The notes under the pieces are model-generated. The model had not been told where the DNA came from, ran no database searches, and was given only the letters and a program-made list of their open reading frames with translations. DNA of 64,000 nt from a bacterium. GTDB lineage: Bacteria; KSB1; UBA2214. Positions 1 through 10,105 of this stretch are shown one piece after another. Both the position numbers and the translations under genes were made by a program. Every line of letters starts with the position of its first letter. Position 1 is the first letter of the stretch. The stretch lies in the NCBI GenBank assembly GCA_029560815.1, contig JAKQKF010000382.1, positions 1 to 64,000 of the forward strand, read 5' to 3'.

Positions 1-1971
1 GCCGGGGAGCTGGAGATCGGCCTGAGCGGGCTCCTGGGCCGGGCCATGCCGGAGGCGCGCTCCGCCAGGCGCCATGGCTCGGTTGTGGCCGGGACCCCCG
101 CGGCCGCCGGGGTCATCGCCTCCATGGGACTGGCAAAGGAACTGGCCGGGCTCGGTGAAGAGGGCTACCTGATCATCAGCACCCGGTTCAAGCGAAAAAA
201 TATCACCGCCATCGCCGCCAACAGTGACCGCGGCGTTCTTTATGGCGTTTTTCATTTCCTCCGCCTGCTCCAGACGGGGCAGGAGATCACCGGCCTGGCG
301 ATCAAAAGCGCGCCGGAGATCCGGATAAGAATCCTCAACCACTGGGACAATCTTGACCGTACGGTCGAGCGGGGTTATGCGGGCCGCTCCCTCTGGGCGT
401 GGGAGGATCTGCCCGGCCGCCTGCATCCGCGCTACACCGAATATGCGCGGGCCAACGCCTCGATCGGGATCAACGGGACGGTCCTCACCAATGTCAATGC
501 CAATGCGCAGGTCTTGACGGAAAGCTATCTGCGCAAGGTCGCGGCGCTGGCTGATCTTTTTCGCCCGTGGGGAATCCGGGTCTATCTGACCGCGCGCTTC
601 AGCGCCCCGGTCGAGGCCGGCGGGCTGTCGACAGCCGATCCCCTCGATCCGGCGGTCATCGCCTGGTGGCGGGATAAAGCGGATGAAATTTACCGCCTCA
701 TCCCCGATTTCGGCGGCTTTCTGGTCAAGGCCAACTCTGAAGGGCAGCCCGGTCCGCAGAATTACGGCCGCAGTCATGCGGACGGCGCCAACCTGCTCGC
801 CGACGCCCTGGCGCCCCACGGCGGGATCGTGATGTGGCGGGCCTTTGTTTATGATAACAATGTCCCGGATGACCGGGCCAAACAGGCCTGGAACGAGTTT
901 GTTCCCCTGGACGGCCGCTTCCGTGAAAATGTCCTCATCCAGGTCAAGAACGGGCCGATCGATTTCCAGCCGCGCGAGCCCTTCCATCCCCTCTTCGGGG
1001 CGATGCCCGGCACGGCGATGATGCCCGAATTCCAGATCACCCAGGAGTACCTCGGCGCCTCCGTCCATCTGGTCTATCTGGCGCCGCTCTATGAAGAGTG
1101 CCTGCGCTCGGACACCCATGCCTCCGGTCCAGGGTCGACAGTGGCGAGGGTGATCGATGGTACTCTCCATGCCCACAGCCTTACCGCCATGGCGGGAGTC
1201 GCCAATATCGGCGATGTCTGCAACTGGACCGGCCATCCCTTCGGCCAGGCCAACTGGTACGCCTTCGGCCGGCTCGCCTGGGACCCCGACCTGGGCTCAG
1301 CCGCTATCGCCGAGGAATGGATCCGCATGACCTTTACCGGCGATGCCCCGGCCGTCGCCACAATCGGGAAAATGATGATGGCCTCGCGCGAGATCGCGGT
1401 CGATTATATGACGCCGCTGGGGCTGCATCACATCATGTACTACGGCCATCACTACGGCCCGGGTCCCTGGGTCGACAGCGGCCGGGCGGACTGGACCTCG
1501 GTCTATTACCACCGCGCAGACAGCCTCGGGGTCGGCTTTGACCGTACGCCCGCGGGCAGTGACGCCGTCGGGCAGTACTTTCCGCCGCTGCGGGAGCTCT
1601 ACGGCCGCCTCGAGAACTGCCCCGAAGAGCTGCTCCTCTGGTTCCATCACGTGCCCTGGGACCACCCCATGAAATCGGGACGGCTCCTCTGGGATGAGCT
1701 CTGCTTCCGCTATGACGCCGGCGTCCAGTCGGCCGCCCGTCTGCGGGAGGAGTGGGAGGGAGTGAAGGGGAGCATCGATCCCGAACGCTTCACCGAGGTC
1801 GCAGGCCTGCTCGCCAAACAGGAGCGGGACGCCCGCCTCTGGCGCGACGCCTGCTCCCTTTATTTCCAGACCTTTTCCGGCAGGCCCTTTCCGGCGGATT
1901 TTGCTCCGCCTCAGCACGATCTGGAATGGTACAAGGCGCACACTTATGATGACATACCCGGCATAAAGTGA
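1..1971 (+). CDS. aguA: Alpha-glucuronidase, GH67 (5' end outside window)
   Basis: The product removes 4-O-methyl-glucuronic acid side chains from xylo-oligosaccharides. The reading frame is open from base 1 and the text before the first ATG (46) already reads as GH67 N-terminal domain, so the gene starts upstream and is partial. The N-terminal alpha/beta domain ends with '[18 protein letters not shown]', followed by the TIM barrel and the helical C-terminal domain. The GH67 catalytic trio is visible: the acid Glu in '[10 protein letters not shown]' (codon at 739), the Asp in '[10 protein letters not shown]' (961) and the Glu in 'FQITQEY' (1045). The Asp-Glu spacing is 28 residues, as I recall for characterised members. 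No signal peptide can be judged. A PL1 lyase gene follows 53 bp downstream, which fits plant cell-wall use. Family certain; substrate from family knowledge. Confidence 0.95.
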   Translation, partial: AGELEIGLSGLLGRAMPEARSARRHGSVVAGTPAAAGVIASMGLAKELAGLGEEGYLIISTRFKRKNITAIAANSDRGVLYGVFHFLRLLQTGQEITGLAIKSAPEIRIRILNHWDNLDRTVERGYAGRSLWAWEDLPGRLHPRYTEYARANASIGINGTVLTNVNANAQVLTESYLRKVAALADLFRPWGIRVYLTARFSAPVEAGGLSTADPLDPAVIAWWRDKADEIYRLIPDFGGFLVKANSEGQPGPQNYGRSHADGANLLADALAPHGGIVMWRAFVYDNNVPDDRAKQAWNEFVPLDGRFRENVLIQVKNGPIDFQPREPFHPLFGAMPGTAMMPEFQITQEYLGASVHLVYLAPLYEECLRSDTHASGPGSTVARVIDGTLHAHSLTAMAGVANIGDVCNWTGHPFGQANWYAFGRLAWDPDLGSAAIAEEWIRMTFTGDAPAVATIGKMMMASREIAVDYMTPLGLHHIMYYGHHYGPGPWVDSGRADWTSVYYHRADSLGVGFDRTPAGSDAVGQYFPPLRELYGRLENCPEELLLWFHHVPWDHPMKSGRLLWDELCFRYDAGVQSAARLREEWEGVKGSIDPERFTEVAGLLAKQERDARLWRDACSLYFQTFSGRPFPADFAPPQHDLEWYKAHTYDDIPGIK

Positions 1972-2024
1972 GGCCGGGCCGGTTTTTTCCCTAACCGCCG
2001 GTCTTTCATGCGCGGAGAAGAGCC

Positions 2025-3947
2025 ATGAATAGAAGGTTTTTGCTGATTATCGTGCTTGCATTACTGTCCACTGCCCGGGCTCAAACCGACTCCCTGGTCA
2101 TCCAGGAGCAGCAGCTGGGGCTTTGCACCTGGAACGGGACCATCGTCACCTCTTCGGGCAGCATCAGCGGCTGGACCGGGCCGGGCTTTATCGATGTCGA
2201 AAATGGCATCGGCAAGGCGGTGAGCTGGGAGATCTATATCCAGGCCGAAGGCACCTATCTCTTCACCTGGCGTTATGCCTTCGGCGGGACCGCCACCAAC
2301 CTGCGCGACGCCCGGCTCCTCGTCGACGGCAACACCGCCGCCGATACGCTGCTTTTTCCCTACACCACCACCTGGTCCAACTGGGCTGAGATCACGCCGG
2401 TGCCGGTGCATCTGACGGCCGGTGACCACAAGATCCGCCTCGAGGCCGTACGCAGCGGCGGCCTGGCCAATCTCGACTATTTCAAGGTCTACGGCGCGGG
2501 CGTCAGCGCGTATGAATGTACACCGCAGTACACCCTCAAGGTTGCCGCCAATGATTCAGCCCGCGGCACGGTCGCCTGGGCGCCGGTTCAGCCTCTTTAT
2601 GACAAGGGGACGCGGATCACCCTGCGCGCTTCGGCCCGGCCCGGCTTTTTTCTTCAGAGCTGGACGGGGACGGAGCCCGGCGCGGACAGCGTGCATACCT
2701 TTGCGATCAGGAGCGATGTGGCGGCAGTCGCGCGGTTTTTGCCGGTGAGCATTCTGGACCGGGTCGATACCACCTTCATCGGCTACGCCACCGTGCAGGA
2801 CGACAAGGGAACCCCCTTTCTGATGACCGGCGGGGCGGAGGGGGAGACGGTGGTGGTGACCAGCCTCGAGGAGCTGCGCGAGCATCTCGAATCACCGGCG
2901 CCGTGCACGGTCCAGTTCAGCGGCGAGATCGTTGGCAGCACAGTGATCGCGGTCCGGTCGGACAAGACTCTTCTGGGTGTGGGCAGAACGGCGCATCTGC
3001 AGGGCATCGAGCTGGCCCTCAACCAGGCGCGCAATGTCATCATCCGCAATGTGACTATTTCCCATGTGCCCGATGCCGGCGAGACCAACGATGCGATGAG
3101 CATCAACGGCGGCTCGCAAAATATCGTCATCGACCGCTGTGAATTCTATTCCGACCGCGTTCATGACAAGGATTTCTACGACGGACTCCTGGACATCAAA
3201 AACCAGTCTTCCTTTATCACGGTCTCCAATTGCGTTTTCCATGATCACTGGAAGGCTATCCTGATCAGCTCCGGGGATACCCAGTACGCCGATTCCCTGA
3301 TCCGCATCACCCTGCATCACAACTGGTTTTATAACATCAGTTCCCGCCTGCCCCTCATTCGTTTCGGCCGGGCGCATATTTTCAATAACTATTATCAGAA
3401 CTGCGATGACGCCATCAACACCCGGATGGGGGCCTGTGTGCGGGTGGAGCGCAACTTTTTCGAGAATGTCGGCAAAGCCCTCTTCACGGACTATTCCGCG
3501 GCGGAGGGCTGCGTGCAGCTGATAGAGAACCGGTTCGGCAGCGCCAGCCATATCACCGCGCCTCTCTGTGAGCTGACGCCGCCCTATGCCTACGCCGGCA
3601 GGATGCAGGCGGCGGAGCTGCTGCCTGCGCTCATTCCGGCCCGGGCGGGGACCATGGTGCCGGACCAGGAAGGTGCTGCGCTGCCGGGGCGGCTGGCTCT
3701 CTCGCAGAACTATCCCAATCCCTTCAATCACGCCACCCTGTTCAGCTATTATGTGCCGGGCCGTTCTCCGGTCACCATCGCGGTCTATGACCGGCTCGGC
3801 AAAAAGGTGGCGACTCTGGTGGATGGCGTCAGTTCGGGTGAGAACCGGGTCGAATTCAGGGGGGAGTCGCTGCCCACGGGCATCTATTTTGTCAGGCTGC
3901 AGGCCGGCGCCGGGGTCGTGACCCGGAAGGTTCTGCTGCTCAAGTAA
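2025..3947 (+). CDS. Secreted pectate lyase, PL1, with CBM and T9SS sorting domain
   Basis: This is predicted to cleave homogalacturonan by beta-elimination outside the cell. Order: signal peptide (about 1-19, ending ARAQ), a CBM6/35-like beta-sandwich (about 25-160), an InlB-B-type repeat (about 168-240, ending 'VAAVARF'), a right-handed beta-helix PL1 domain (about 275-520), then a T9SS type A sorting domain starting 'LSQNYPNPFN' and ending in 'KVLLLK'. In the lyase domain 'DGLLDIKNQSSFITVSNC' (D386, D390) matches the calcium-binding strand, and 'RLPLIR' (R441, P443, R446) matches the PL1 RxPxxR catalytic motif. Length is 640 residues, larger than a bare PL1 because of the added modules. 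A GGAGAAG Shine-Dalgarno precedes the ATG. The sorting domain implies export through T9SS to the cell surface. Confidence 0.92.
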   Translation: MNRRFLLIIVLALLSTARAQTDSLVIQEQQLGLCTWNGTIVTSSGSISGWTGPGFIDVENGIGKAVSWEIYIQAEGTYLFTWRYAFGGTATNLRDARLLVDGNTAADTLLFPYTTTWSNWAEITPVPVHLTAGDHKIRLEAVRSGGLANLDYFKVYGAGVSAYECTPQYTLKVAANDSARGTVAWAPVQPLYDKGTRITLRASARPGFFLQSWTGTEPGADSVHTFAIRSDVAAVARFLPVSILDRVDTTFIGYATVQDDKGTPFLMTGGAEGETVVVTSLEELREHLESPAPCTVQFSGEIVGSTVIAVRSDKTLLGVGRTAHLQGIELALNQARNVIIRNVTISHVPDAGETNDAMSINGGSQNIVIDRCEFYSDRVHDKDFYDGLLDIKNQSSFITVSNCVFHDHWKAILISSGDTQYADSLIRITLHHNWFYNISSRLPLIRFGRAHIFNNYYQNCDDAINTRMGACVRVERNFFENVGKALFTDYSAAEGCVQLIENRFGSASHITAPLCELTPPYAYAGRMQAAELLPALIPARAGTMVPDQEGAALPGRLALSQNYPNPFNHATLFSYYVPGRSPVTIAVYDRLGKKVATLVDGVSSGENRVEFRGESLPTGIYFVRLQAGAGVVTRKVLLLK

Positions 3948-3999
3948 TCCGCTGTGATGACAGAGTGGGGATCCGTACTTACAAGTGTGGAGATTGTTT

Positions 4000-5568
4000 G
4001 TGAAAATACGAATGATGCGGCATCTGCCGCTGGCGACGGCTGTCCTCTTTTACCTCGCCATGGGATTTTTCCTCCTGCCCTTCTACCGCTACCAGATCAA
4101 TCCCGACGGCATCAGCTACATCAATAACGCCCGGCTGATCCTGCAGGGTCAATTGCTCCTGAGCGTGAATGATCACTGGAATCCCCTCATCTCCTGGCTG
4201 CTGACCCCCTTTCTGCTGATGAAGATCGAGGCCCATCTGGCCTTCAAGCTGCTGAATCTGCTGACCGGTGCGGCGGGCTTTTTCCTCTTGCACTATTGGC
4301 TGGTGCGGCTGCGTATCGGGGGATGGATCCGCTGGCTGGCAATGTTGGTACTGGTGCCGGTGGTGTTGTGGATGGCGATGTCCGTAAACAGCCCCGATCT
4401 GCTGGTCGCGCTCTGCCTGCTGTTCTATCTGACCCTGCTCTACCGGCCGGGCTATTTTGATAAAAGGAGTCACGCTGCAGCGCTTGGCCTCGCCGCGGGT
4501 CTGGCCTATCTGGCCAAGTATTACGCCCTGCCCTTCGTCACCGTTCATCTGCTCGCATGGCATGCGCTTGAGTACGCCCGGCGGCGGGGGAGCGGCCGGA
4601 CGATCCTGCGGCATTATCTGATCGCGATGCTGATCTTTCTGAGTGTGGTCTTGAGCTGGATGACCCTGCAGGCCTTCAAGTATGATCAATTCGGCATGGG
4701 CCATCATCTCAACGGCTGGCCCCTCGCCTTCATCGATCCGCATGAGACGGAGTATCCGCTCGACCGCAGCGGCCTCGCAGCGCCGCCCTACCCGGGAGCG
4801 ACGAGCATCTGGGATGATCCACACTCTCTGCCAGTCAAATCCTGGACCCCCTGGGGCTCACTCGCCGATCTGGCGGCTTATGCCGGGATCGTAAGAGGGT
4901 TTTTCTCCTATTTTCTCTCTCTGCTCGGCCAGTTTTCTCCCTTTGCAGCGGGAATGCTGCTGATTTTTCTTTATTTCGGTTTGAAGAGAGGTTCCTCGCA
5001 CCTCTCCCGCGGAGAGACCTGGAAATGGCTGCTGCCCGCTGGAATCTATGTGCTGGGATATCTGCTGATCTGGATTGAGGAACGCTACCTGTGGTTCCTC
5101 CATCTGCTGTTGATTGTGCTGGCGCTGCAGTTGATCAGCGCACTGCCGGTACTGCGGCGGCGAGGGGCCGGCAGTGTGGTCACGCTCATCCTGCTGCTCT
5201 CGTTCGGCTACTTCCCGGCTGAAAAACTGGTCAATTATCTCGGCCGGGGCAAGGAATTTCATGACATGGCGGTTCAGCTGCAAGCAGCGGAGCTCCCGGC
5301 GCAGGCCAAAGTCGCCTCCAACACCTACTGGAACGAGACGCTCTATCTTTGTTATTACCCGGGCTGGCTCTATTATGGCAGCTGCGCGCCCTATCGCGAT
5401 GAGGCTGCGGTTCGCCAGGCGCTGCGTGATCATGAGATTGAATACTTCCTTCACTGGGGCAGCCAACCCTCTGCCAGCTTTTCCTTTTTAAACGGGTGCC
5501 CGGAGTTGACCGGTGGAGCTGTCGAGGGTGTGCGTTTATATGATTTGCGCGGCCCGCGCACGGAGTGA
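4000..5568 (+). CDS. Multi-pass membrane protein, GT39/ArnT-like glycosyltransferase
   Basis: The protein has about ten hydrophobic segments over 522 residues. An early luminal/periplasmic loop carries 'NPDGISYINNARLI', and the C-terminal part is soluble and lipid-facing. This resembles the PMT/GT39 superfamily (dolichyl- or undecaprenyl-phosphate-sugar transferases), where an Asp in the first loop is catalytic; D30 (from the start chosen here) in 'NPDGIS' is the candidate. I chose GTG at 4000 because GGAG (3989-3992) sits 7 nt before it and it begins just ahead of the first membrane segment; GTG 3985 and ATG 4012 are alternatives. It stands alone between the PL1 and GH94 genes. The sugar donor and acceptor cannot be told from sequence. 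Confidence 0.65.
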   Translation: MKIRMMRHLPLATAVLFYLAMGFFLLPFYRYQINPDGISYINNARLILQGQLLLSVNDHWNPLISWLLTPFLLMKIEAHLAFKLLNLLTGAAGFFLLHYWLVRLRIGGWIRWLAMLVLVPVVLWMAMSVNSPDLLVALCLLFYLTLLYRPGYFDKRSHAAALGLAAGLAYLAKYYALPFVTVHLLAWHALEYARRRGSGRTILRHYLIAMLIFLSVVLSWMTLQAFKYDQFGMGHHLNGWPLAFIDPHETEYPLDRSGLAAPPYPGATSIWDDPHSLPVKSWTPWGSLADLAAYAGIVRGFFSYFLSLLGQFSPFAAGMLLIFLYFGLKRGSSHLSRGETWKWLLPAGIYVLGYLLIWIEERYLWFLHLLLIVLALQLISALPVLRRRGAGSVVTLILLLSFGYFPAEKLVNYLGRGKEFHDMAVQLQAAELPAQAKVASNTYWNETLYLCYYPGWLYYGSCAPYRDEAAVRQALRDHEIEYFLHWGSQPSASFSFLNGCPELTGGAVEGVRLYDLRGPRTE

Positions 5569-5718
5569 CTCCCCTCAGGATGGCAGCGATCCCGCCTGAA
5601 TGAAGAGCAAGCCGATGCGCGATTTTTCTTGATTTTACGCTCCTGATTGGCTAATTTGGCCGGCAGAGCGAGCTGTGATCCAGCGGCATCCTCATCATTC
5701 CATTAATCCGGAGCAGCC

Positions 5719-8166
5719 ATGAACTATGGTTATTTTGACGACGAAAAGCGTGAATATGTCATCACCCGGCCTGATACCCCCCTGCCCTGGATTAACTATC
5801 TCGGCTGTGAACAATATTTCGGCATCATCTCCAACACCGCCGGCGGCTACTCTTTTTATCGCGATGCCCGCCTGCGCCGGCTGACTCGCTACCGCTACAA
5901 CAACGTCCCCTTCGATACCGGCGGGAGGCTCGTCTACCTGCGCGACAACGAAAGCGGCGCTTTCTGGTCGCCTTCGTGGCAGCCCACCCGCCATGACGCC
6001 GAAGAGTACTCCTGCCGCCATGGCATGGGCTACAGCGTCATCGGCTCCACCTATGCCGGCGTCCGGGCCGAGACCCTCTTCTTTGTCCCTCTCGGCGAAA
6101 ATCTGGAAATCTGGCGTGTGAAGGTCACCAACCTGCGCAAAAAGCCGGTCAATCTCTCGCTCTTTTCGGCGGTGGAGTTCTGCCTTTGGGATGCCCAGGA
6201 CGACGCGACCAATTTCCAGCGCAACTTCAGCACCGGCCAGGTGGAGATCGAGCAGGGGGTGATCTATCACAAGACCGAATACCGCGAACGCCGTGACCAT
6301 TTCGCCTGGTTCGCCTGCTCTCCCAAGCCGGCCGGCTTTGACACCCAGCGCGAGGCTTTTCTCGGCCGCTGCCGGGGCTGGGACAATCCGGCCGCCGTCG
6401 CACGCGGCCGCTCTTTCAACTCGGTCGCTCACGGCTGGGCTCCGATCGGCTCCCATCATGTCAAGCTGAATCTCAATCCCGGCGAGACCCGCCAGGTGAT
6501 CTTTTTGCTGGGGTATCAGGAAAATCCGCAAGATGAAAAATTCGATCCCCCCGGCTCGCAGACCATCAACAAGAAACTGGTCAAACCGGTCATCGCCCGC
6601 TATCTCAAACCCAAGGAGGTGGAGAAGGCCTTTTCGGCCCTGCGCGTCTATTGGGACGGCATCCTTGGCCTCTGCCAGGTCAAGACTCCCGATAAACATA
6701 CCAATCGCATGGTCAATATCTGGAACGCCTATCAGTGCATGGCCACTTTCAACATGTCGCGCTCGGCCTCCTTCTACGAGTCCGGCATCGGCCGCGGCCT
6801 CGGCTTCCGCGATTCCAATCAGGACCTCCTCGGCTTCGTCCACATGGTGCCGGAGCGCGCCCGCGAGCGGGTGTTGGACCTGGCGGCCACCCAACTGCCC
6901 AGCGGGGGCGCCTATCATCAGTACCAGCCTCTGACCAAACGCGGCAACAACGACATCGGCAGCAATTTCAATGACGATCCCCTCTGGCTGATCCTCGGCA
7001 CCTGCGCTTATCTCAAGGAGACCGGCGACTGGTCGATTCTTGACCAGATGGTCCCTTATGACAATCAGCCCGGCAGTGAAACCCCGCTTTACGAACATCT
7101 GCAGCGCAGCCTGACCTATACGCTCGAGCGCATCGGCCCGCACAGCCTGCCGCTGATCGGCCGTGCCGACTGGAACGACTGCCTCAATCTCAACTGCTTT
7201 TCCGACACCCCGGGGCAATCCTTTCAGACCACCACCAACAAGGATGGCAAGGTGGCGGAGTCGGTCTTCATCGCCGGGCTTTTTGTGCTGGCGGCCAACG
7301 AGATGGCCGATCTGGCCGAACAGCGCGGTCAAAAGCCGGAGGCGGCAAAGTACAACCAGGCCGCCGAGCTGATGGAGGCGGTGGTGAAAAAACACGGCTG
7401 GGATGGCAGCTGGTTCGTGCGCGCCTATGACGATTTCGGGCGCAAGGTGGGATCGAAAGAGTGCAAGGAAGGCAAGATCTTTATCGAGCCGCAGGGCATT
7501 TGCGTGATGGCGGGGATCGGGGTTGAGGAGGGGCTCGCCAAAAAGGCCCTGGATTCAACCCACAAGCTGCTTGGCACCGAGCACGGCATCATGCTCCAGC
7601 AGCCGGCCTATTCCCGATACTACATTGAGCTGGGAGAAATCTCCTCCTATCCTCCCGGCTACAAGGAGAATGCCGGCATCTTTTGTCACAACAACCCCTG
7701 GATCATGATCGCCGAGACGGTGATCGGGCGCGGGGAGAAGGCTTTTGAGACCTACATCCGCATCAATCCCTCGGCGCGGGAGAAGCTGGTGGAGAAGCAC
7801 CGCTGCGAGCCCTATGTCTACGCCCAGATGATCGCCGGCCGGGACGCGCCCTCTCATGGCGAAGCCAAGAATTCCTGGCTGACCGGTACGGCGGCGTGGA
7901 ACTTTGTCGCCATTACCCAGCATATCCTCGGCATCCGGCCCACTTACGACGGGCTGATGGTGGCCCCGGTGATCCCGGAGGCGTGGAAAGGTTTCAGGGC
8001 GAGCCGCGTTTTTCAGGGGGTGCGCTATGATATCGAGGTCAAGCGTATCGGCAGGGGCAACGCGGTGCTGTTGACGGTGGATGGCGAGGCGGTCGAGGGC
8101 AGCGTTATCCCCAGACCGGAGGACGGCCGGACGCAGGTGACGGTCAGGGTACGGCTGGGAGGGTGA
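5719..8166 (+). CDS. cbp: Cellobiose phosphorylase, GH94
   Basis: It is expected to convert cellobiose plus phosphate into glucose 1-phosphate and glucose in the cytoplasm; there is no signal peptide. The length of 815 residues matches bacterial cellobiose phosphorylases (about 810-820). The N-terminal beta-sandwich begins with '[20 protein letters not shown]', typical of the family. The (alpha/alpha)6 barrel carries '[17 protein letters not shown]' and the catalytic Asp in '[15 protein letters not shown]' (D487). The C-terminal part includes '[15 protein letters not shown]' and a small beta domain. Chitobiose phosphorylase is the nearest alternative, but the overall match is to cellobiose enzymes. 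No cognate ABC transporter lies beside it. It is convergent with the small-protein/DUF1846 pair that follows. Confidence 0.93.
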   Translation: MNYGYFDDEKREYVITRPDTPLPWINYLGCEQYFGIISNTAGGYSFYRDARLRRLTRYRYNNVPFDTGGRLVYLRDNESGAFWSPSWQPTRHDAEEYSCRHGMGYSVIGSTYAGVRAETLFFVPLGENLEIWRVKVTNLRKKPVNLSLFSAVEFCLWDAQDDATNFQRNFSTGQVEIEQGVIYHKTEYRERRDHFAWFACSPKPAGFDTQREAFLGRCRGWDNPAAVARGRSFNSVAHGWAPIGSHHVKLNLNPGETRQVIFLLGYQENPQDEKFDPPGSQTINKKLVKPVIARYLKPKEVEKAFSALRVYWDGILGLCQVKTPDKHTNRMVNIWNAYQCMATFNMSRSASFYESGIGRGLGFRDSNQDLLGFVHMVPERARERVLDLAATQLPSGGAYHQYQPLTKRGNNDIGSNFNDDPLWLILGTCAYLKETGDWSILDQMVPYDNQPGSETPLYEHLQRSLTYTLERIGPHSLPLIGRADWNDCLNLNCFSDTPGQSFQTTTNKDGKVAESVFIAGLFVLAANEMADLAEQRGQKPEAAKYNQAAELMEAVVKKHGWDGSWFVRAYDDFGRKVGSKECKEGKIFIEPQGICVMAGIGVEEGLAKKALDSTHKLLGTEHGIMLQQPAYSRYYIELGEISSYPPGYKENAGIFCHNNPWIMIAETVIGRGEKAFETYIRINPSAREKLVEKHRCEPYVYAQMIAGRDAPSHGEAKNSWLTGTAAWNFVAITQHILGIRPTYDGLMVAPVIPEAWKGFRASRVFQGVRYDIEVKRIGRGNAVLLTVDGEAVEGSVIPRPEDGRTQVTVRVRLGG

Positions 8167-8278
8167 GCCGCAGAGACGGATAGATGCCGGGGGCGATGAT
8201 CTCCTCCACGCCGGTGTGACAGATAGCGATAATGGTCAGCCCCATCGTGAGGGAGTTGGGCCATCGGGTATTCAGCGC

Positions 8279-8299
8279 GGGCGGCGGGTTTTGCCGCCC
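8279..8299. terminator. GC stem-loop between convergent genes
   Basis: GGGCGGC and GCCGCCC form a perfect 7-bp stem around a 7-nt loop. It lies between the GH94 gene (+) and the small membrane protein gene (-), where a shared terminator would be expected. Neither side has a run of T longer than two, so it is not a classical intrinsic terminator. Confidence 0.4.
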
Positions 8300-8342
8300 T
8301 TGTGCATCTCCTTCCAGCCCGGTAGTGACCACTGAAGGCGCT

Positions 8343-8471
8343 CTATTTAAAGATTTCGATATGACTCAGCAGCCACCAGAGAATAATAAAGATCAGAATG
8401 GTGGAGAAACATCCCCTGCCCAGTTTTTTAGCTCCCCAGCCGGCAGCGAGTCCCCGCAATAATTTGCTCAT
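8343..8471 (-). CDS. Small membrane protein, 42 residues
   Basis: This short gene reads MSKLLRGLAAGWGAKKLGRG, then a hydrophobic stretch 'CFSTILIFIILWWLLSHI', then 'EIFK'. A perfect AGGAGG (8478-8483) sits 6 nt before the ATG, stronger than for many long genes here. The start is 27 nt after the stop of the DUF1846 gene on the same strand, so the two are probably co-transcribed. A basic, glycine-rich amphipathic N-terminus followed by one membrane helix suggests a single-pass inner-membrane protein. I do not recognise a named family and assign no function. Confidence 0.72.
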   Translation of the reverse strand: MSKLLRGLAAGWGAKKLGRGCFSTILIFIILWWLLSHIEIFK

Positions 8472-8477
8472 CGTATT

Positions 8478-8483
8478 CCTCCT
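8478..8483 (-). promoter_or_regulatory. Shine-Dalgarno AGGAGG of the 42-residue gene
   Basis: The minus strand reads AGGAGG, a full anti-SD match, 6 nt upstream of the ATG at 8471. It is the main evidence that this very short ORF is translated. Confidence 0.75.
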
Positions 8484-8498
8484 GTTTTAATTGTGTAA

Positions 8499-10025
8499 TC
8501 AGCTTGAAAAAAGATATCTGGTCGCGAATCCCGGATCACACGTCAGATTCAGGCCAAGCTTGCGCATGCCCGCCTCGTCGCCGGGGGCCGGAATGTGGGT
8601 GGTGTGGACGTCGCAGCCGCGGAGTTCCTTGAGTTTTTCCACAGCGGCCTGAGCGGCCGGATTGTTCGCGGCGCTGATGCTGAGGGCGATGAGCGCCTCC
8701 TCGAGGTCGAGGCTGAGGCGCTTGCCCTCCAGCACATTGCGCTTGAAATAGGAGAGGGCTTCGATGATGCTTTTGGGGAGCAGATCGATGGCGGGCGGAA
8801 TGCCGGCCAGATGTTTGGCGGCATTGAGAATCAGGGCGGCGGAGGAGTGCATCATGGTCGAATTCATGCCGGTGATGATTGTTCCATCAGCCAGCTCGAG
8901 CGCGGCGCCGCAAAATACCCCCTCGTTGCCCTTGCCGCGGCGCTGGGCCTCTTCGGCTGCCAGGCGCGCGGGCGGGACGACCGGGCGGTCCTCCGGTTTG
9001 GCGCCGATTTCGACCATGATCAGCTCCGCCCGCTCCACCGTGCCCTTGTCGATCAGGCCGAGCGCGTACTCGGTGGCGTAGCGGAGATAGCGCCGGATGA
9101 TCTCCTGGATCGCGGCTGCGCGAACCGCCTCGTCATCGACGATGCCGAAGCCGGCCCGGTTGACTCCCATATCGGTGGGCGATTTGTACGGGCACGGCTC
9201 ACCGGTGATCTTTTCGATGATCCTGCGCAGCAGTGGAAAGGCCTCGACATCGCGGTTATAGTTGACGGTTTTTTCGTTATAGGCGTCGAGGTGGTGCGAG
9301 TCGATCATGTTAAAATCGCGCAGGTCGGCGGTCGCCGCTTCATAGGCGATGTTGACCGGATGCTTGAGCGGCAGGTTCCAGATCGGGAAGGTCTCGAATT
9401 TGGCATAGCCGGCCTTGACGCCCCGCCGCCGTTCATGATAGAGCTGGGAGAGGGCGGTGGCGAGCTTGCCGCTGCCGGGCCCCGGGCCGGTGACGACCAC
9501 AATCGGCTTGGTGGTCGCGATATAGGCATTGGCCCCGTACCCCTCTTCGCTGACGATCATCTCGATATTATTCGGATAGCCTTTGGTCGATTTGTGGGTA
9601 TAGACGTTGATGCCGCGGCGTTCGAGCTTGTTTTTGAACTGGATGGCAGCGGGCTGTTCATCGAAGCGGGTGATCACCACAGCGGTCACATCGATCCCCC
9701 ATTCCCGCAGATCGTCGATGAGTTTCAGGGCGTCGACGTCGTAGGAGATGCCAAAGTCCGCACGCATTTTTTTGTGTTCGATGGCGCCCGCGTAGATGCA
9801 GAGGATAATGTCGACCTTGTCGCCCAGTTCCCGCAGCAGGCGCATCTTGACATTGGGGTCGTAGCCGGGCAGGACCCGTGCGGCGTGATAGTCATAGATC
9901 AGCTTGCCGCCGAATTCGAGGAAGAGCTTGTCTCCGAACTGCGAGATGCGGTTCAGGATTTCAGCGGATTGTTCTGCGAGGTATTTTTCGTTGTCAAAGC
10001 CGATCCTGGCCGGCATGGGTGTCAT
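8499..10025 (-). CDS. DUF1846 family protein
   Basis: The 508-residue product matches the DUF1846 family (usual length about 495-505) over its whole length. Landmarks are 'MPARIGFDNEKYLAEQSAEIL' near the start, 'VVTGPGPGSGKLATALSQLYHE' (P-loop-like) near residue 180, 'HHLDAYNEKTVNYNRDVEAFP' and 'YKSPTDMGVNRAGFGIVDD'. Members are cytosolic and have solved structures, but I know of no established reaction. The glycine-rich loop suggests nucleotide or phosphate binding, which is inference. A 42-residue membrane-protein gene follows closely downstream. A perfect 12-bp hairpin lies upstream between it and the alcohol dehydrogenase gene. Confidence 0.9.
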   Translation of the reverse strand: MTPMPARIGFDNEKYLAEQSAEILNRISQFGDKLFLEFGGKLIYDYHAARVLPGYDPNVKMRLLRELGDKVDIILCIYAGAIEHKKMRADFGISYDVDALKLIDDLREWGIDVTAVVITRFDEQPAAIQFKNKLERRGINVYTHKSTKGYPNNIEMIVSEEGYGANAYIATTKPIVVVTGPGPGSGKLATALSQLYHERRRGVKAGYAKFETFPIWNLPLKHPVNIAYEAATADLRDFNMIDSHHLDAYNEKTVNYNRDVEAFPLLRRIIEKITGEPCPYKSPTDMGVNRAGFGIVDDEAVRAAAIQEIIRRYLRYATEYALGLIDKGTVERAELIMVEIGAKPEDRPVVPPARLAAEEAQRRGKGNEGVFCGAALELADGTIITGMNSTMMHSSAALILNAAKHLAGIPPAIDLLPKSIIEALSYFKRNVLEGKRLSLDLEEALIALSISAANNPAAQAAVEKLKELRGCDVHTTHIPAPGDEAGMRKLGLNLTCDPGFATRYLFSS

Positions 10026-10052
10026 TCTCCCGGGTTTCTGGCCAACGGTTGT

Positions 10053-10080
10053 CCGCGTTCCCTTGCGTAAGGGAACGCGG
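10053..10080 (-). terminator. 12-bp perfect stem-loop, likely terminator
   Basis: CCGCGTTCCCTT and AAGGGAACGCGG form a perfect 12-bp stem with a GCGT loop in the gap between two minus-strand genes. It most likely ends transcription of the alcohol dehydrogenase gene, but no T-run follows on the minus strand, so it could also be an mRNA-stabilising or Rho-assisted structure. Confidence 0.55.
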
Positions 10081-10105
10081 TCGTTTCCCCCAGGCGCTTT
10101 TCAGT

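Noticed and set aside
1974..2003. Possible intrinsic terminator after the GH67 gene (GC run followed by six T)
   Set aside because: The GC text cannot form a stem with a proper loop (CCGG-G-CCGG), so the T-run alone is not convincing.
5695..7395. 566-codon antisense frame opposite the GH94 gene
   Set aside because: GH94 is a certain full-length match with its catalytic motif; the antisense product shows no family and has the composition of a GC shadow.
8144..8332. 62-codon minus-strand ORF with a hydrophobic stretch, just after the 42-residue gene
   Set aside because: It overlaps the end of the GH94 gene, has no Shine-Dalgarno and crosses the stem-loop at 8279-8299.
8232..8462. 76-codon plus-strand ORF opposite the 42-residue gene
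   Set aside because: The minus-strand reading has a perfect ribosome-binding site and a coherent membrane helix; this frame has neither.
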